64,000 nucleotides of DNA from Kitasatospora sp. MAP12-44 (lineage in GTDB: Bacteria > Actinomycetota > Actinomycetes > Streptomycetales > Streptomycetaceae): positions 2,852,001 through 2,916,000 of the forward strand of contig NZ_JARZAE010000004.1 of NCBI RefSeq assembly GCF_029892095.1. Direction: 5' to 3'. Below are positions 11,021 to 19,206 of the stretch, piece by piece. The notes beneath the pieces are model-generated. The model was not told the DNA's origin, did no database searches, and worked only from the letters and a program-made list of their open reading frames with translations. A program made the position numbers and the translations under genes. The stretch's first letter is position 1, and each line of letters opens with the position of its first letter.

Positions 11021-11049
11021 GCGAGCAGTCCGGACGCCGGACCGCTCGC
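11021..11049 (-). terminator. Probable galE terminator
   Basis: GCGAGCAGTCCGG (11021-11033) and CCGGACCGCTCGC (11037-11049) form a 13-bp stem with one wobble or mismatch and a 3-nt loop, 17 bp past the galE stop. Confidence 0.7.
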
Positions 11050-11065
11050 CGCCCCCGGGGCGTCG

Positions 11066-12073
11066 TCAGGCCTGCCCGGCGAGGCCGAGCCGCTCGTCGC
11101 GCAGCTCGGCCCAGTGCAGCGAGTCCCGGATGCCCTCGGCCAGGGAGTGCTGCGGCGTCCAGTCGAGCAGCTTCAGCGCGCGGTCGCTGCGGGGGTAGGC
11201 GCCGGCCACGTCGCCCGGGCGCGGACCGGTCACGGTGGTCTCGACCGGGGTGCCGACCACGCTGTTGAAGGCGGCGACCAGCTCGTTCACCGTGGTCCCG
11301 GTCCCGGTGCCGAGGTTGATCACGGTCGAGCGGGTCTCCCCCACCAGCACCTCGTCGAAGCGGCCGAGCGCGGCGACGTGCGCGGCCGCCAGGTCCCAGA
11401 CGTGGACGTAGTCGCGGATGCCCGAGCCGTCCCGGGTCGGGTAGTCGGTGCCGGTGATCTGGAAGGGCCGGCCCTCGTCGTGCGCCTCGATCAGCTTGCC
11501 GAGCGCGTGGGTGGGCCGGCGGGTCTGCAGGCCGGTGCGCATCTTGGGGTCGGCGCCGATCGGGTTGAAGTAGCGCAGCGAGAGGACCCGGATCGGCTGG
11601 GTGGCGGCGATGTCGGCGAACATCGCCTCGCAGACGGCCTTGGTGCGCGCGTACGGGCTCTGCGGGTCGAGACCGGAGGACTCGTCGACGCTGAAGTCCT
11701 CGCCGGCCAGGTAGATCGAGGCGGAGGAGCTGAAGACCATCCGGCCGCAGCCGTTGCGCAGCAGGTGGTCGACGAAGTCCAGGCTCTTGGCGACGTTGGC
11801 GCGGTAGTAGCCGATCGGGTCGCCGACCGAGTCCGGGACCACCATCAGGGCCGCGCAGTGCACGACGGCCTCGATGTCGGGGTGCTCGGCGAAGATCCGG
11901 TCGACGAGCGCGCCGTCGGCGATGTCGCCCTCGTAGAACGCCCGTCCCTCGGTGAACTCACGGCGGCCGGTTACCAGGTTGTCCAGCACGACCGGGGTGA
12001 TGCCCGCGTCCAGGCAGGCCGAGCCGATGGTGCTGCCGATGTAGCCGGCGCCGCCGGAGATCAGTACCTTCAT
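11066..12073 (-). CDS. galE: UDP-glucose 4-epimerase (extended SDR)
   Basis: 335 residues. The Rossmann NAD-binding motif GGAGYIG is at residues 8-14. The catalytic pair is present as SPYARTK (Tyr and Lys of YxxxK near residues 140-144), with the upstream Ser in SSSASIYL. The C-terminal half (TRDGSGIRDYVHVWDLAAAH) is diagnostic for GalE. It interconverts UDP-glucose and UDP-galactose for galactose use and cell-surface glycans. It stands alone, not in a gal operon, between leuS and a TPR regulator, so a glycan role is as likely as galactose catabolism. Confidence 0.93.
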   Translation of the reverse strand: MKVLISGGAGYIGSTIGSACLDAGITPVVLDNLVTGRREFTEGRAFYEGDIADGALVDRIFAEHPDIEAVVHCAALMVVPDSVGDPIGYYRANVAKSLDFVDHLLRNGCGRMVFSSSASIYLAGEDFSVDESSGLDPQSPYARTKAVCEAMFADIAATQPIRVLSLRYFNPIGADPKMRTGLQTRRPTHALGKLIEAHDEGRPFQITGTDYPTRDGSGIRDYVHVWDLAAAHVAALGRFDEVLVGETRSTVINLGTGTGTTVNELVAAFNSVVGTPVETTVTGPRPGDVAGAYPRSDRALKLLDWTPQHSLAEGIRDSLHWAELRDERLGLAGQA

Positions 12074-12127
12074 GGTGAAGATCAGCCTTTCGTGTCCGCC
12101 CGATGATCAGGCTTCATTACCGCGAGC

Positions 12128-13438
12128 CTAATGCGCGCCTCCGGACGACAGCCGCGAGGCGGTGTCGAAGTCCCGCAACGCGCGGGCCACCCGCGCGGAC
12201 TGCATGCCGGCGGCCAACCGCCGGGCCCGGTCGGCGATCGGCGCGGCCCGCTCGTGGTCGCCGGTGCGGCGGTAGGAGTCGGCCAGCCGGACCATCAGCA
12301 GGGCCTTCGCCCGGGCCCGCTCGGGCGCCAACTCGCGGACGGCCGAGGCCAGCAGCGCCCGGGCCCGCTCATGGTCGCCGAGGAAGAGGTACGCCTCGCC
12401 CACCATGCCGTCCAGGTCGGCCCGTTCCTGCAGCCGGCCCGGCTCGGCCCCGAGCGCCGCGAAGGCCTCCTCGGCCGCCCGCCGGGCGCCCTCGGGCTCG
12501 CCCCGGCGGCCGTACGCCCGGGCGATACGGCCCAGTTGGAGCGCCCGCTCGCGCGCGGTGAGCGTCCCCTCGGCGGCCCGCAGCGCGGTGTCGAGCATGG
12601 CGACGGTGTCCAGGCCCCGCGCGCCCGGGTTGTCGGTGGCCTGGACGGCGAGGCAGCCGACCACGCTCACCCCCAGCCGCGGATCGCCCGACACATGGGC
12701 GGCGCGCAGCGCGGCGACGAAGGCGCGCTGCGCGGCGGCCTCGTTGCCCATGTCGAAGTCGGCCCAGCCCACCAGCCGGGCCAACCGGCTCGCCGCGCCG
12801 TACAGTTCGCGACCAAGCTGCTCGTCCCAGGCGTACGAGCCGAGCTCCAGCAGCTTGCCCACCATGGAGAGTTCGGCCTTGGCCGGGTTCAGCACCAGGC
12901 CGCCGCCGCAGGACTGCTCAAGACGCCACTTGCTGTCATGGCTGATCCGCAGGTCGGTCAGCTGCTCGGGGGCGATCCGCAGCGCACCCTCGCCACCGGT
13001 GACGGGCGGCGGCGGCGAGGCCCAGTGCCGGGCCGCCAGTTCGAGTTCGTCGCCGCGGAACAGGTCGGTCAGCCGGACCGGCGCGACCTCGGCCGCGGCC
13101 TCGGCCAGCGCGGTCTGGGCGGTGTCGGCGGTCCACGGGTCGGTGAGCAGCCGGGGCGACAACGCCTTGGCGCCCCGGCGACGGCCCATCCGCCCCCACA
13201 GCTGCTGGTAGGTCACCGCGATGCCGACCGCGTGGCTGAGCACCTCGCAGACCGCCTGGTCGTGCGGCGCGCGCGGCACCATGCCCCGGTCGCGCCACTT
13301 GTAGGGCGCGGTGGAGCTGATCGACAGTGCCGACGGCAGCACGAGGTTGACCTCCCGCGCCAGGCGTTCGGGGTTCCAGCCGAGCTGGTGCAGGATCCGC
13401 GCCAGCTCCTCGTTGCGGGTGCGCGCCAGATCGGACAT
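12128..13438 (-). CDS. TPR-containing transcriptional regulator
   Basis: 436 residues from ATG 13436-13438 (MSDLARTRNEELARILHQLG). The first ~85 residues look like a degenerate helix-turn-helix domain of the kind found in streptomycete regulators (SALSISSTAPYKWRDRGMVP). The remaining ~300 residues are repeated helical pairs (RALQLGRIARAYGRRGEPEG, AYLFLGDHERARALL, LADSYRRTGDHERAA), that is, a tetratricopeptide array. Such proteins are usually signal-responsive regulators; no ligand can be assigned. It is divergent from the MFS gene at 13633 across about 190 bp and may regulate it. Confidence 0.8.
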   Translation of the reverse strand: MSDLARTRNEELARILHQLGWNPERLAREVNLVLPSALSISSTAPYKWRDRGMVPRAPHDQAVCEVLSHAVGIAVTYQQLWGRMGRRRGAKALSPRLLTDPWTADTAQTALAEAAAEVAPVRLTDLFRGDELELAARHWASPPPPVTGGEGALRIAPEQLTDLRISHDSKWRLEQSCGGGLVLNPAKAELSMVGKLLELGSYAWDEQLGRELYGAASRLARLVGWADFDMGNEAAAQRAFVAALRAAHVSGDPRLGVSVVGCLAVQATDNPGARGLDTVAMLDTALRAAEGTLTARERALQLGRIARAYGRRGEPEGARRAAEEAFAALGAEPGRLQERADLDGMVGEAYLFLGDHERARALLASAVRELAPERARAKALLMVRLADSYRRTGDHERAAPIADRARRLAAGMQSARVARALRDFDTASRLSSGGAH

Positions 13439-13632
13439 GGCTCGACGGTAACGCGCCCGGCAGGCAGAAGCGCAAGGACTTCCATAGTCACCCTGCGTAG
13501 CCAGCGCCGCCGAACGGTCCAGTAAAATCACCGGGATTGGGCCGTTCCCGGCCAAGAGGCGTAACCCGCACCGGTCACCCACCGTAGAGCAGGGCGAAAT
13601 CCTGCTGGACCTCCCCCGGAAGCGGTGACCCG

Positions 13633-14931
13633 TTGCTTCGCTCTGCCACCCTGACCCGTCCCCCCGCCGCGCCCCCCGCGGCCCCCCGGCGGAGCCGACG
13701 GATCGGCCGACGGATCGGCCGACGGATCGGCCGACGGATCGGCCGCCGCCGCGGCCTGGTCGCCGCCGCCGTCGTGCTCAACCAGCTCGCCTACGGGTCG
13801 GTGTACTCCTGGAGCATCCTGTCCGCCGGCCTCCAGTCGCCGCACAGCGCCTTCGCCCTCGGCCGGGACGAGGCAGGACTGCCCTTCGCCACCGCGCACG
13901 CGCTGGTCTTCGTCGGCACCGTGCTCGGCGGCCTGCTGATGGGCCGCCGGCCCCCGCGCGGCATCGCGCTGCTGGCCGGCGTCCTCTACGCGGGCGGCTT
14001 CCTGCTGGCCGGCTGCGCGGACGGCCGCGGCGACTTCTGGCTGGTGCTGCTCGGCTACGGCGTGATCAGCGGGGTCGGCCTCGGCCTTGGCTACATCGTG
14101 CCGACCACCATGCTGCAGAAGTGGTTCCCCTCGCACCGGGCGCTGGCGGCGGGCGTCGCGACCGGCGGCTTCGGCCTCGGCTCGGTGCTCGGCGCGCCGC
14201 TGATGCGGGCCCTGGTGGCGCACTTCGAGGCCGACCCGGCCCGCGCGCTGCTGGTGCTCGGCGCGGTCTTCCTGGTGACCACGCTGACCGGCGCGGCGTT
14301 CTTCCGCAACCCGCCGCAGAGCGCCGCCGTCCCCGCGCAGGGCGCGCTGCGCGGCCACCGGACGACGCAGGCGCTGCGCACCCCGCAGTGGTACCTGCTG
14401 ACCGTCATCCTGCTCTTCAACACCGCTGCGGGCATCAGCATGCTCTCGGTGGTGGCCCCCGCGGCCGGCAGCCTGACCGGGCTGAGCCCGACCGCCGCCG
14501 CCGCGCTGACCGGCGCACTGGGCGTGTTCAACACCGTCGGACGCCCGCTCTGGGGCTGGCTCTCGGGCCGGACCGGGCTGATGCCCGCCTTCGTGCTGAT
14601 GCTCGGCTCGCAGGGGCTGTGCCTGATCGCCCTCTCCCAGGTCGCCTCGGCTGCGATGTTCTTCCCGCTGGCCGCTCTGGTCTGCCTCTCCTTCGGCGGC
14701 GGCTTCGCCACCATGCCGGCGGTGGCCTCGGAGTTCTTCGGCCTCGCGCACGTCGGCGCGATCTACGGGCTGATGCTGATCGGCTGGAGCCTGGCCGGAA
14801 TCTTCGGCCCGCTGCTGGTCTCCCGGCTGGCGGCCGACGCCTCGTACGGCACGGCGTTCCTGGTGCTGGGCACGATCACCGTGGCCGCCGCGGTGCTGCC
14901 CTGCCTGACCCGCCGGCCGAAGGCCATCTGA
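13633..14931 (+). CDS. MFS transporter, oxalate/formate-antiporter (OFA) type
   Basis: 432 residues with about 12 membrane helices beginning at LVAAAVVLNQLAYGSVYSWS, the typical OFA first helix. Helix 4-5 (SGVGLGLGYIVPTTMLQKWF) and GLMGR-type loops fit the major facilitator superfamily; the substrate, probably a small organic anion, cannot be assigned. The 25 or so residues before helix 1 are Arg-rich (IGRR four times), encoded by four perfect 12-bp repeats. The annotated ATG is the furthest upstream; no better start or clear ribosome site is visible before helix 1. An intergenic hairpin after the stop is shared with the converging tRNA-Ala. Confidence 0.85.
   Translation: MLRSATLTRPPAAPPAAPRRSRRIGRRIGRRIGRRIGRRRGLVAAAVVLNQLAYGSVYSWSILSAGLQSPHSAFALGRDEAGLPFATAHALVFVGTVLGGLLMGRRPPRGIALLAGVLYAGGFLLAGCADGRGDFWLVLLGYGVISGVGLGLGYIVPTTMLQKWFPSHRALAAGVATGGFGLGSVLGAPLMRALVAHFEADPARALLVLGAVFLVTTLTGAAFFRNPPQSAAVPAQGALRGHRTTQALRTPQWYLLTVILLFNTAAGISMLSVVAPAAGSLTGLSPTAAAALTGALGVFNTVGRPLWGWLSGRTGLMPAFVLMLGSQGLCLIALSQVASAAMFFPLAALVCLSFGGGFATMPAVASEFFGLAHVGAIYGLMLIGWSLAGIFGPLLVSRLAADASYGTAFLVLGTITVAAAVLPCLTRRPKAI
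13697..13744. repeat. Four perfect 12-bp tandem repeats
   Basis: The unit gacggatcggcc occurs four times with no mismatch at 13697, 13709, 13721 and 13733. In the MFS frame it encodes repeated Ile-Gly-Arg-Arg, giving a highly basic cytoplasmic N-terminus. The exact identity suggests recent slippage. Confidence 0.9.
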
Positions 14932-14943
14932 CCCGGAAACCAC

Positions 14944-14978
14944 CGAGGGCCGCCTCCCGGAACGGAAGACGGCCCTCG
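14944..14978. terminator. Bidirectional terminator (MFS gene / tRNA-Ala)
   Basis: CGAGGGCCG (14944-14952) and CGGCCCTCG (14970-14978) form a perfect 9-bp stem with a 17-nt loop. It lies 12 bp after the MFS stop and 7 bp after the 3' end of the opposing tRNA-Ala. Confidence 0.65.
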
Positions 14979-14985
14979 ACTGCTG

Positions 14986-15058
<73 letters not shown>

Positions 15059-15103
15059 ATACACACTGCTTGTCACCAGCGGTTTCCCCTGGCGACACGT
15101 CTT

Positions 15104-15130
15104 ACTTTACACGTTCACCGGCGTGCTCAA
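15104..15130 (-). promoter_or_regulatory. Candidate promoter of tRNA-Ala copy 1
   Basis: On the minus strand TTGAGC (15130-15125) and TAAAGT (15109-15104) are separated by 15 nt, about 46 nt before the tRNA. The spacer is shorter than ideal, so this is tentative. Confidence 0.35.
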
Positions 15131-15141
15131 CCAATCCGTTT

Positions 15142-15171
15142 CCGGTGCCGCCCCAGGCGGAGCGGCACCGG
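15142..15171 (-). terminator. Probable terminator of the DHA2 transporter
   Basis: CCGGTGCCGC (15142-15151) and GCGGCACCGG (15162-15171) form a perfect 10-bp stem with a 10-nt loop, 22 bp past the transporter stop. Confidence 0.7.
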
Positions 15172-15193
15172 TCGCTACGGACCCGCGGTACGG

Positions 15194-16639
15194 CTACTCG
15201 GGCAGCACCGCCTGCCGCGTCCGCACGGCGACGACGGAGCCCAGCACCGCCGAGACCGCGATGACCAGCGCCGTCACCACCAGCGCGTGCCCGGAGGTGG
15301 CCGCGGGCGCCGGGTAGCTCACCCCGCTCAGGAACACCGTGCCGAGCAGTGCCACCCCGACCACCTGGCCGAGCTGGACCACGGTCACCATCACCCCGCT
15401 GGCATCCGCCGCGTCCTTAGGGTGCACCCGGTTCAGCGCGCGGGCGAAGAGCGGACTGTAGGAGCAGCCGGCCGCCAGTCCCAGCAGGACCAGCAGCGCC
15501 GCCGTCCCGACGCCCGGGCTGCCGCCGTCCCGCAGCCCCCAGGCCACCGAGAAGTACGACGCCGCCGTCAGCAGCAGGGCGACCACCGGCAGCGGCAGGT
15601 GCAACCGCTGCGGCAGGCGCTGCCAGTGCAGGCCCCCGATGCCGAAGCCGACCGCCGCAGGTACGACCACCAGACCGGCCCGCAGCGCGCCGTCGCCGAG
15701 ACCGGCCTGCAGGTGCAGGGCGAAGGCGAGCATGAAGCCGGAGAAGTTGAACATCACCAGGAACATCGCCACCGCCGCGGCGGCAAGACCGGGCGAGCGC
15801 AGCACCCGGCCGTGGATCAGCGGCTGGCCGCCGCCGGCCGCGATCCGCCGCTCGACCACCACGAAGAGCGCGAACGCCAGCACCGAGCCGGCCAGCATCA
15901 GCCAGCCCCAGAGCGGCCAGTTCAGCTCGTGGCCGAGCACCAGCGGGACCACCAGCAGGCCGATCGCCGCGGCCAGGATCAGCAGACCGGGGATGTCGAA
16001 GCGGCGCTCGCGGTCGACGGACAGCCGCGGCAGCATCCGGTGGCCGAGCACCAGCAGCACCAGCCCGAGTGGCACGTTGACCAGGAAGACCGCCCGCCAG
16101 CCCGAGCCGAACAGGTCGGCGCTGACCAGCACGCCGCCGACCACCTGTCCGACCACGCTGCCGCCCGCGACGGCGGCCGTGTAGATGCCCAGCGCCCTGG
16201 TCCTGGCCGGGCCGGTGTAGGTCCGCTGGATCATGCTCATCACCTGCGGGACCATCAGCGCCGCGCCCAGGCCCTGGACCAGCCGGAAGCCGATCAGCCC
16301 GGCCGCGTCCGGCGCCAGCCCGCAGGCCAGCGAGGCCGCTGTGAAGACCGCCAGACCCAGCTGGAAGAGCCGGCGGTGACCGAACCGGGCGCCGAGCCGG
16401 GCGCCGGTGATCAGCAGCACCGCGTACGAGATGGTGTAGCCCGCGACGATCAGCTGCAGCGCGGCGCCCGAGGCGTGCAGGTCGGTGCGGATGGTGGGGA
16501 CGGCGACGTTCACGATGGAGACGTCCAGGATGGCCATGAACTGGCCGCAGAGGATGAGGGCGAGCAGCAGCCGTGGTCGGCCGTCCGCGCTGGAGCGGGG
16601 TGTCGCGGCCGCGGTCGGCCGGGTCTGAAGGTCCGTCAT
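15194..16639 (-). CDS. MFS drug:H+ antiporter, DHA2 (14-helix) type
   Basis: 481 residues. The start MTDLQTRPTAAATPRSS is followed by LILCGQFMAILDVSIVNVAV, the classic DHA2 first helix. Motif A-like GARLGARFGHRR and motif C-like GGSVVGQVVGGVLV are present, and about 14 hydrophobic segments can be counted. Such pumps export drugs or endogenous antibiotics. It is divergent from the XRE regulator starting at 16741, with a 15-bp perfect palindrome between them, the standard layout of a regulator controlling its efflux pump. Substrate unknown. Confidence 0.9.
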   Translation of the reverse strand: MTDLQTRPTAAATPRSSADGRPRLLLALILCGQFMAILDVSIVNVAVPTIRTDLHASGAALQLIVAGYTISYAVLLITGARLGARFGHRRLFQLGLAVFTAASLACGLAPDAAGLIGFRLVQGLGAALMVPQVMSMIQRTYTGPARTRALGIYTAAVAGGSVVGQVVGGVLVSADLFGSGWRAVFLVNVPLGLVLLVLGHRMLPRLSVDRERRFDIPGLLILAAAIGLLVVPLVLGHELNWPLWGWLMLAGSVLAFALFVVVERRIAAGGGQPLIHGRVLRSPGLAAAAVAMFLVMFNFSGFMLAFALHLQAGLGDGALRAGLVVVPAAVGFGIGGLHWQRLPQRLHLPLPVVALLLTAASYFSVAWGLRDGGSPGVGTAALLVLLGLAAGCSYSPLFARALNRVHPKDAADASGVMVTVVQLGQVVGVALLGTVFLSGVSYPAPAATSGHALVVTALVIAVSAVLGSVVAVRTRQAVLPE

Positions 16640-16657
16640 GCGGCTACTCTCCCGCCG

Positions 16658-16705
16658 TCCTGATACTGGTGGTTAGAGCCTGCTGATCCTGGTACTGGCA
16701 GTACC
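16658..16705. promoter_or_regulatory. Candidate operator between the DHA2 pump and XRE regulator
   Basis: A perfect 7-1-7 palindrome GGTACTGGCAGTACC lies at 16691-16705. A related half-site TCCTGATACTGGTGGT (16658-16673) lies 29 bp away in the same orientation as TCCTGGTACTGGCAGT (16687-16702). The two copies are between divergent starts at 16639 and 16741, so binding could control both genes. Confidence 0.55.
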
Positions 16706-16740
16706 TGCCACCGCGGTCGCGGATGCGCGACGATGGGGCG

Positions 16741-17673
16741 ATGACCGTGATGGACACCCGCCCCGCACCCGCCGAGCCTCCCCCGGTATCCCCACCGCCC
16801 ACCGCGGCCAACCGGCGCCGCACCGAGCTGGCCGCCTTCCTGAAGGCCTGCCGGGCCCGGGTCGGCCCGCAGGACGTCGGCCTGCCGCCGGGCATCCGCC
16901 GCCGCACCCCCGGGCTGCGCCGCGAGGAGGTCGCGCAGCTCGCCGGCGTCGGGATCACCTGGTACACGTGGCTGGAGCAGGGGCGGCCGATCAACGCCAG
17001 CGAGCAGGTGATGGAGGCGGTGGCCCGCACCCTGCTGCTGGACGAGGTGGAGCGGGCCCATCTCTTCCAGCTGGCCGGCCTCTCGGCGGAGCAGCCGCCG
17101 GGCAAGCTGGCCTGCCCGGCGGTCGATCCGACGCTGCAGGTGATCCTGGACGGCCTCACCCCGCTCGCCGCCGCGGTCTCCAACACCCGCTACGACGTGC
17201 TGGCCTTCAACACCACCTATGACGCGCTCTTCCCCGGCGCCACCCGCAACACCGCGCCCAACGGCCGCCGCAACGCCCTGTGGTGCGCCATCACCGTGCC
17301 GGACTGCTGCAACCCGTTCCTGAACCGCGCGGAGGAACTCCCGCGGATGGTCGGGGTGCTGCGCGCCTCGTACGGGCGGCACGTCGGCGAGCCGGTCTGG
17401 GAGCAGTACATCCGCGACCTGGCGGCGGCCAGCACGGACTTCCGCGAGCTGTGGTCGCGCCAGGAGGTGTCGCCGGCGTCCACCGTGCTCAAGGTCTTCC
17501 GGCACGCGGTGGCGGGCGAACTGCGGGTGCTGGCCTCGTACCTGACCATCCCCGGCGCCCCGGAGCTCTACCTGGTGGTCTACACCCCCGAGGGGCCGCA
17601 GGACCGCGAACGGCTGGAGTGGATCACCGCCCACCCGAACGCCCTGGCCGAGCAGCGGACGCACCGCTGCTGA
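16741..17673 (+). CDS. XRE-family regulator with MmyB-like ligand domain
   Basis: 310 residues from ATG 16741; an ATG at 16723 in the same frame is also possible. The N-terminal helix-turn-helix reads TPGLRREEVAQLAGVGITWY then TWLEQGRPINAS, typical of the XRE/MmyB group abundant in streptomycetes. The C-terminal domain (VSNTRYDVLAFNTTYDALF, later ASTDFRELWSRQEV) is the PAS-like MmyB ligand domain, proposed to bind fatty acids in related proteins. It is divergent from a DHA2 efflux pump and probably represses it until a ligand appears. Confidence 0.88.
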   Translation: MTVMDTRPAPAEPPPVSPPPTAANRRRTELAAFLKACRARVGPQDVGLPPGIRRRTPGLRREEVAQLAGVGITWYTWLEQGRPINASEQVMEAVARTLLLDEVERAHLFQLAGLSAEQPPGKLACPAVDPTLQVILDGLTPLAAAVSNTRYDVLAFNTTYDALFPGATRNTAPNGRRNALWCAITVPDCCNPFLNRAEELPRMVGVLRASYGRHVGEPVWEQYIRDLAAASTDFRELWSRQEVSPASTVLKVFRHAVAGELRVLASYLTIPGAPELYLVVYTPEGPQDRERLEWITAHPNALAEQRTHRC

Positions 17674-17693
17674 CCACCGCCCGGCGGTCAACG

Positions 17694-17731
17694 CCGAAGG
17701 CCGGTACCCGTTTTCGGATACCGGCCTTCGG
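17694..17731. terminator. Bidirectional terminator (XRE gene / tRNA-Ala pair)
   Basis: CCGAAGGCCGGTA (17694-17706) and TACCGGCCTTCGG (17719-17731) form a perfect 13-bp stem, extended inward by CCG/CGG, around a TTTT loop. It lies 21 bp after the XRE stop and 8 bp after the 3' end of tRNA-Ala copy 2 on the other strand. Confidence 0.8.
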
Positions 17732-17738
17732 TTTGCTG

Positions 17739-17811
<73 letters not shown>

Positions 17812-17848
17812 GCGACACGCGGCGTCCTCGCGGACCCCTGGTGCGGAG

Positions 17849-17921
<73 letters not shown>

Positions 17922-18034
17922 GCACTTCTCAGGATCTCCCGCCGCCCGGTGGGCGGCGCGCTTTCCTGCGAACGAGGAAGACTCTAGCTGGTCAGGCCCG
18001 GAACTACGAAATCCCGGCACGCACCCCGCACCGA

Positions 18035-18682
18035 TCAGGTGTCGTCACCGATCACCGGCTGCGGCAGCGTCCCCGCGTTGTGCTCCAGCAGGCGCCAGCC
18101 GCGCGCCCCGAGACCGAGGACCGACCAGCAGCAGTTGGAGAGCCCGCCGAAGCACTCCCACTGCACCGGCTCCAGGCCCAGCAGCCGTCCGAGCATGGTG
18201 CGGATGGTGCCGCCGTGGCTGACCACGACCAGGGTGCCCTGCTCGGGCAGCTTGTCGGCCGCCTCCAGCACCACCGGGACCGAGCGGTCCGCGACCTCGG
18301 TGCTCAGCTCGCCGCCGCCGCGCCGGACCGCCTCGCCGCGGCCCCAGGCGTCGTACTGCTCGGGGAACCGGGCGCGGATCTCGTCGTTGGTCAGACCCTG
18401 CCACTCACCCGCGTAGGTCTCCCGCAGGCCCTCGTGGTGCTGCACGTCCAGGCCGGTGAGCCGGGACAGCTCGGCCGCCGTGCCGGCCGCGCGCTGCAGG
18501 TCGGAGGAGATCAGCAGGTCGGGGCTCAGCCCGGCGAGCAGCCTGGCGGCGCGCTTGGCCTGACCGAGACCGGTCTCGGTCAGCGGGATGTCGGTGCTGC
18601 CCTGGAAGCGCGACTCCAGATTCCAGGAGGTCTGCCCGTGCCGCCAGAAGACGATCCGCCGGCCCCCCTCCCGGCTGTTCAG
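18035..18682 (-). CDS. Histidine phosphatase (phosphoglycerate-mutase-like), apparent CTG start
   Basis: The first ATG/GTG/TTG in this frame would give a 136-residue protein lacking the catalytic histidine. Reading back, the frame stays open and encodes RRIVFWRHGQTSWNLESRFQ, the RHG motif of the family, and reaches CTG 18682-18680, which overlaps the rsfS stop as CTGA. That start gives 215 residues, the normal length. The second histidine lies in VVVSHGGTIR and the acid residue in ETYAGEWQGL. I therefore annotate a CTG start with translational coupling to rsfS; an undetected sequencing change from GTG or ATG is the alternative. Likely a cytoplasmic phosphatase of unknown substrate; it follows rsfS directly, a pairing I recall from other streptomycetes. 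Confidence 0.85.
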   Translation of the reverse strand: MNSREGGRRIVFWRHGQTSWNLESRFQGSTDIPLTETGLGQAKRAARLLAGLSPDLLISSDLQRAAGTAAELSRLTGLDVQHHEGLRETYAGEWQGLTNDEIRARFPEQYDAWGRGEAVRRGGGELSTEVADRSVPVVLEAADKLPEQGTLVVVSHGGTIRTMLGRLLGLEPVQWECFGGLSNCCWSVLGLGARGWRLLEHNAGTLPQPVIGDDT

Positions 18683-19122
18683 CTGAGGTCCTGGACGAAG
18701 CCCACGGCGTTGCCCGCCTCGTCGGTCGCGGCGTCCTCGGGACGGTTGCGGGTGGCCATCGCGTCCGCGGGCAGCGGCAGCTCGGGGCAGTCCTTCCAGA
18801 GCCGGTCCAGGGAGTAGAAGGAGCGCTCCTCGGAGTGCTGGACGTGCACCACGATGTCCAGGTAGTCGAGCAGGATCCAGCGGCCCTCGCGCTCGCCCTC
18901 GCGGCGCACCGGCTTGATGTCCAGCTGCTCGCGGAGCTGGTCCTCGATCTCCTCGGCGATCGCCTTGACCTGGCGGTCGTTGGCCGCCGAGGCGATCAGG
19001 AAGGCGTCGGTGATCGACAGCACGTCGCTGACGTCGAAGGCGATCAGGTTGTGCGCAAGCTTGTCGGCCGCCGCCTGCGCGGCGACGGTGATCATTTCCT
19101 GCGAGCGGTCTGTTGCGGTCAC
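18679..19122 (-). CDS. rsfS: Ribosomal silencing factor RsfS (Iojap)
   Basis: 147 residues. The core VSDVLSITDAFLIASAANDR and the following VKAIAEEIEDQLRE match the RsfS/DUF143 fold; DIVVHVQHSEERSFYSLDRL gives the conserved C-terminal strand. RsfS binds ribosomal protein uL14 on the large subunit and blocks subunit joining when nutrients are short. It lies downstream of the LytR_C gene and nadD, a common actinobacterial order, and its stop overlaps the next gene. Confidence 0.95.
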   Translation of the reverse strand: MTATDRSQEMITVAAQAAADKLAHNLIAFDVSDVLSITDAFLIASAANDRQVKAIAEEIEDQLREQLDIKPVRREGEREGRWILLDYLDIVVHVQHSEERSFYSLDRLWKDCPELPLPADAMATRNRPEDAATDEAGNAVGFVQDLS

Positions 19123-19206
19123 GGTGTTCTTCCGGCTCGATGACGTGGGTATGCCTTCCAGGATCTCACGCCCTCGCCGGTCGTCCGGCCGGATTTCCCG
19201 GCCCTG

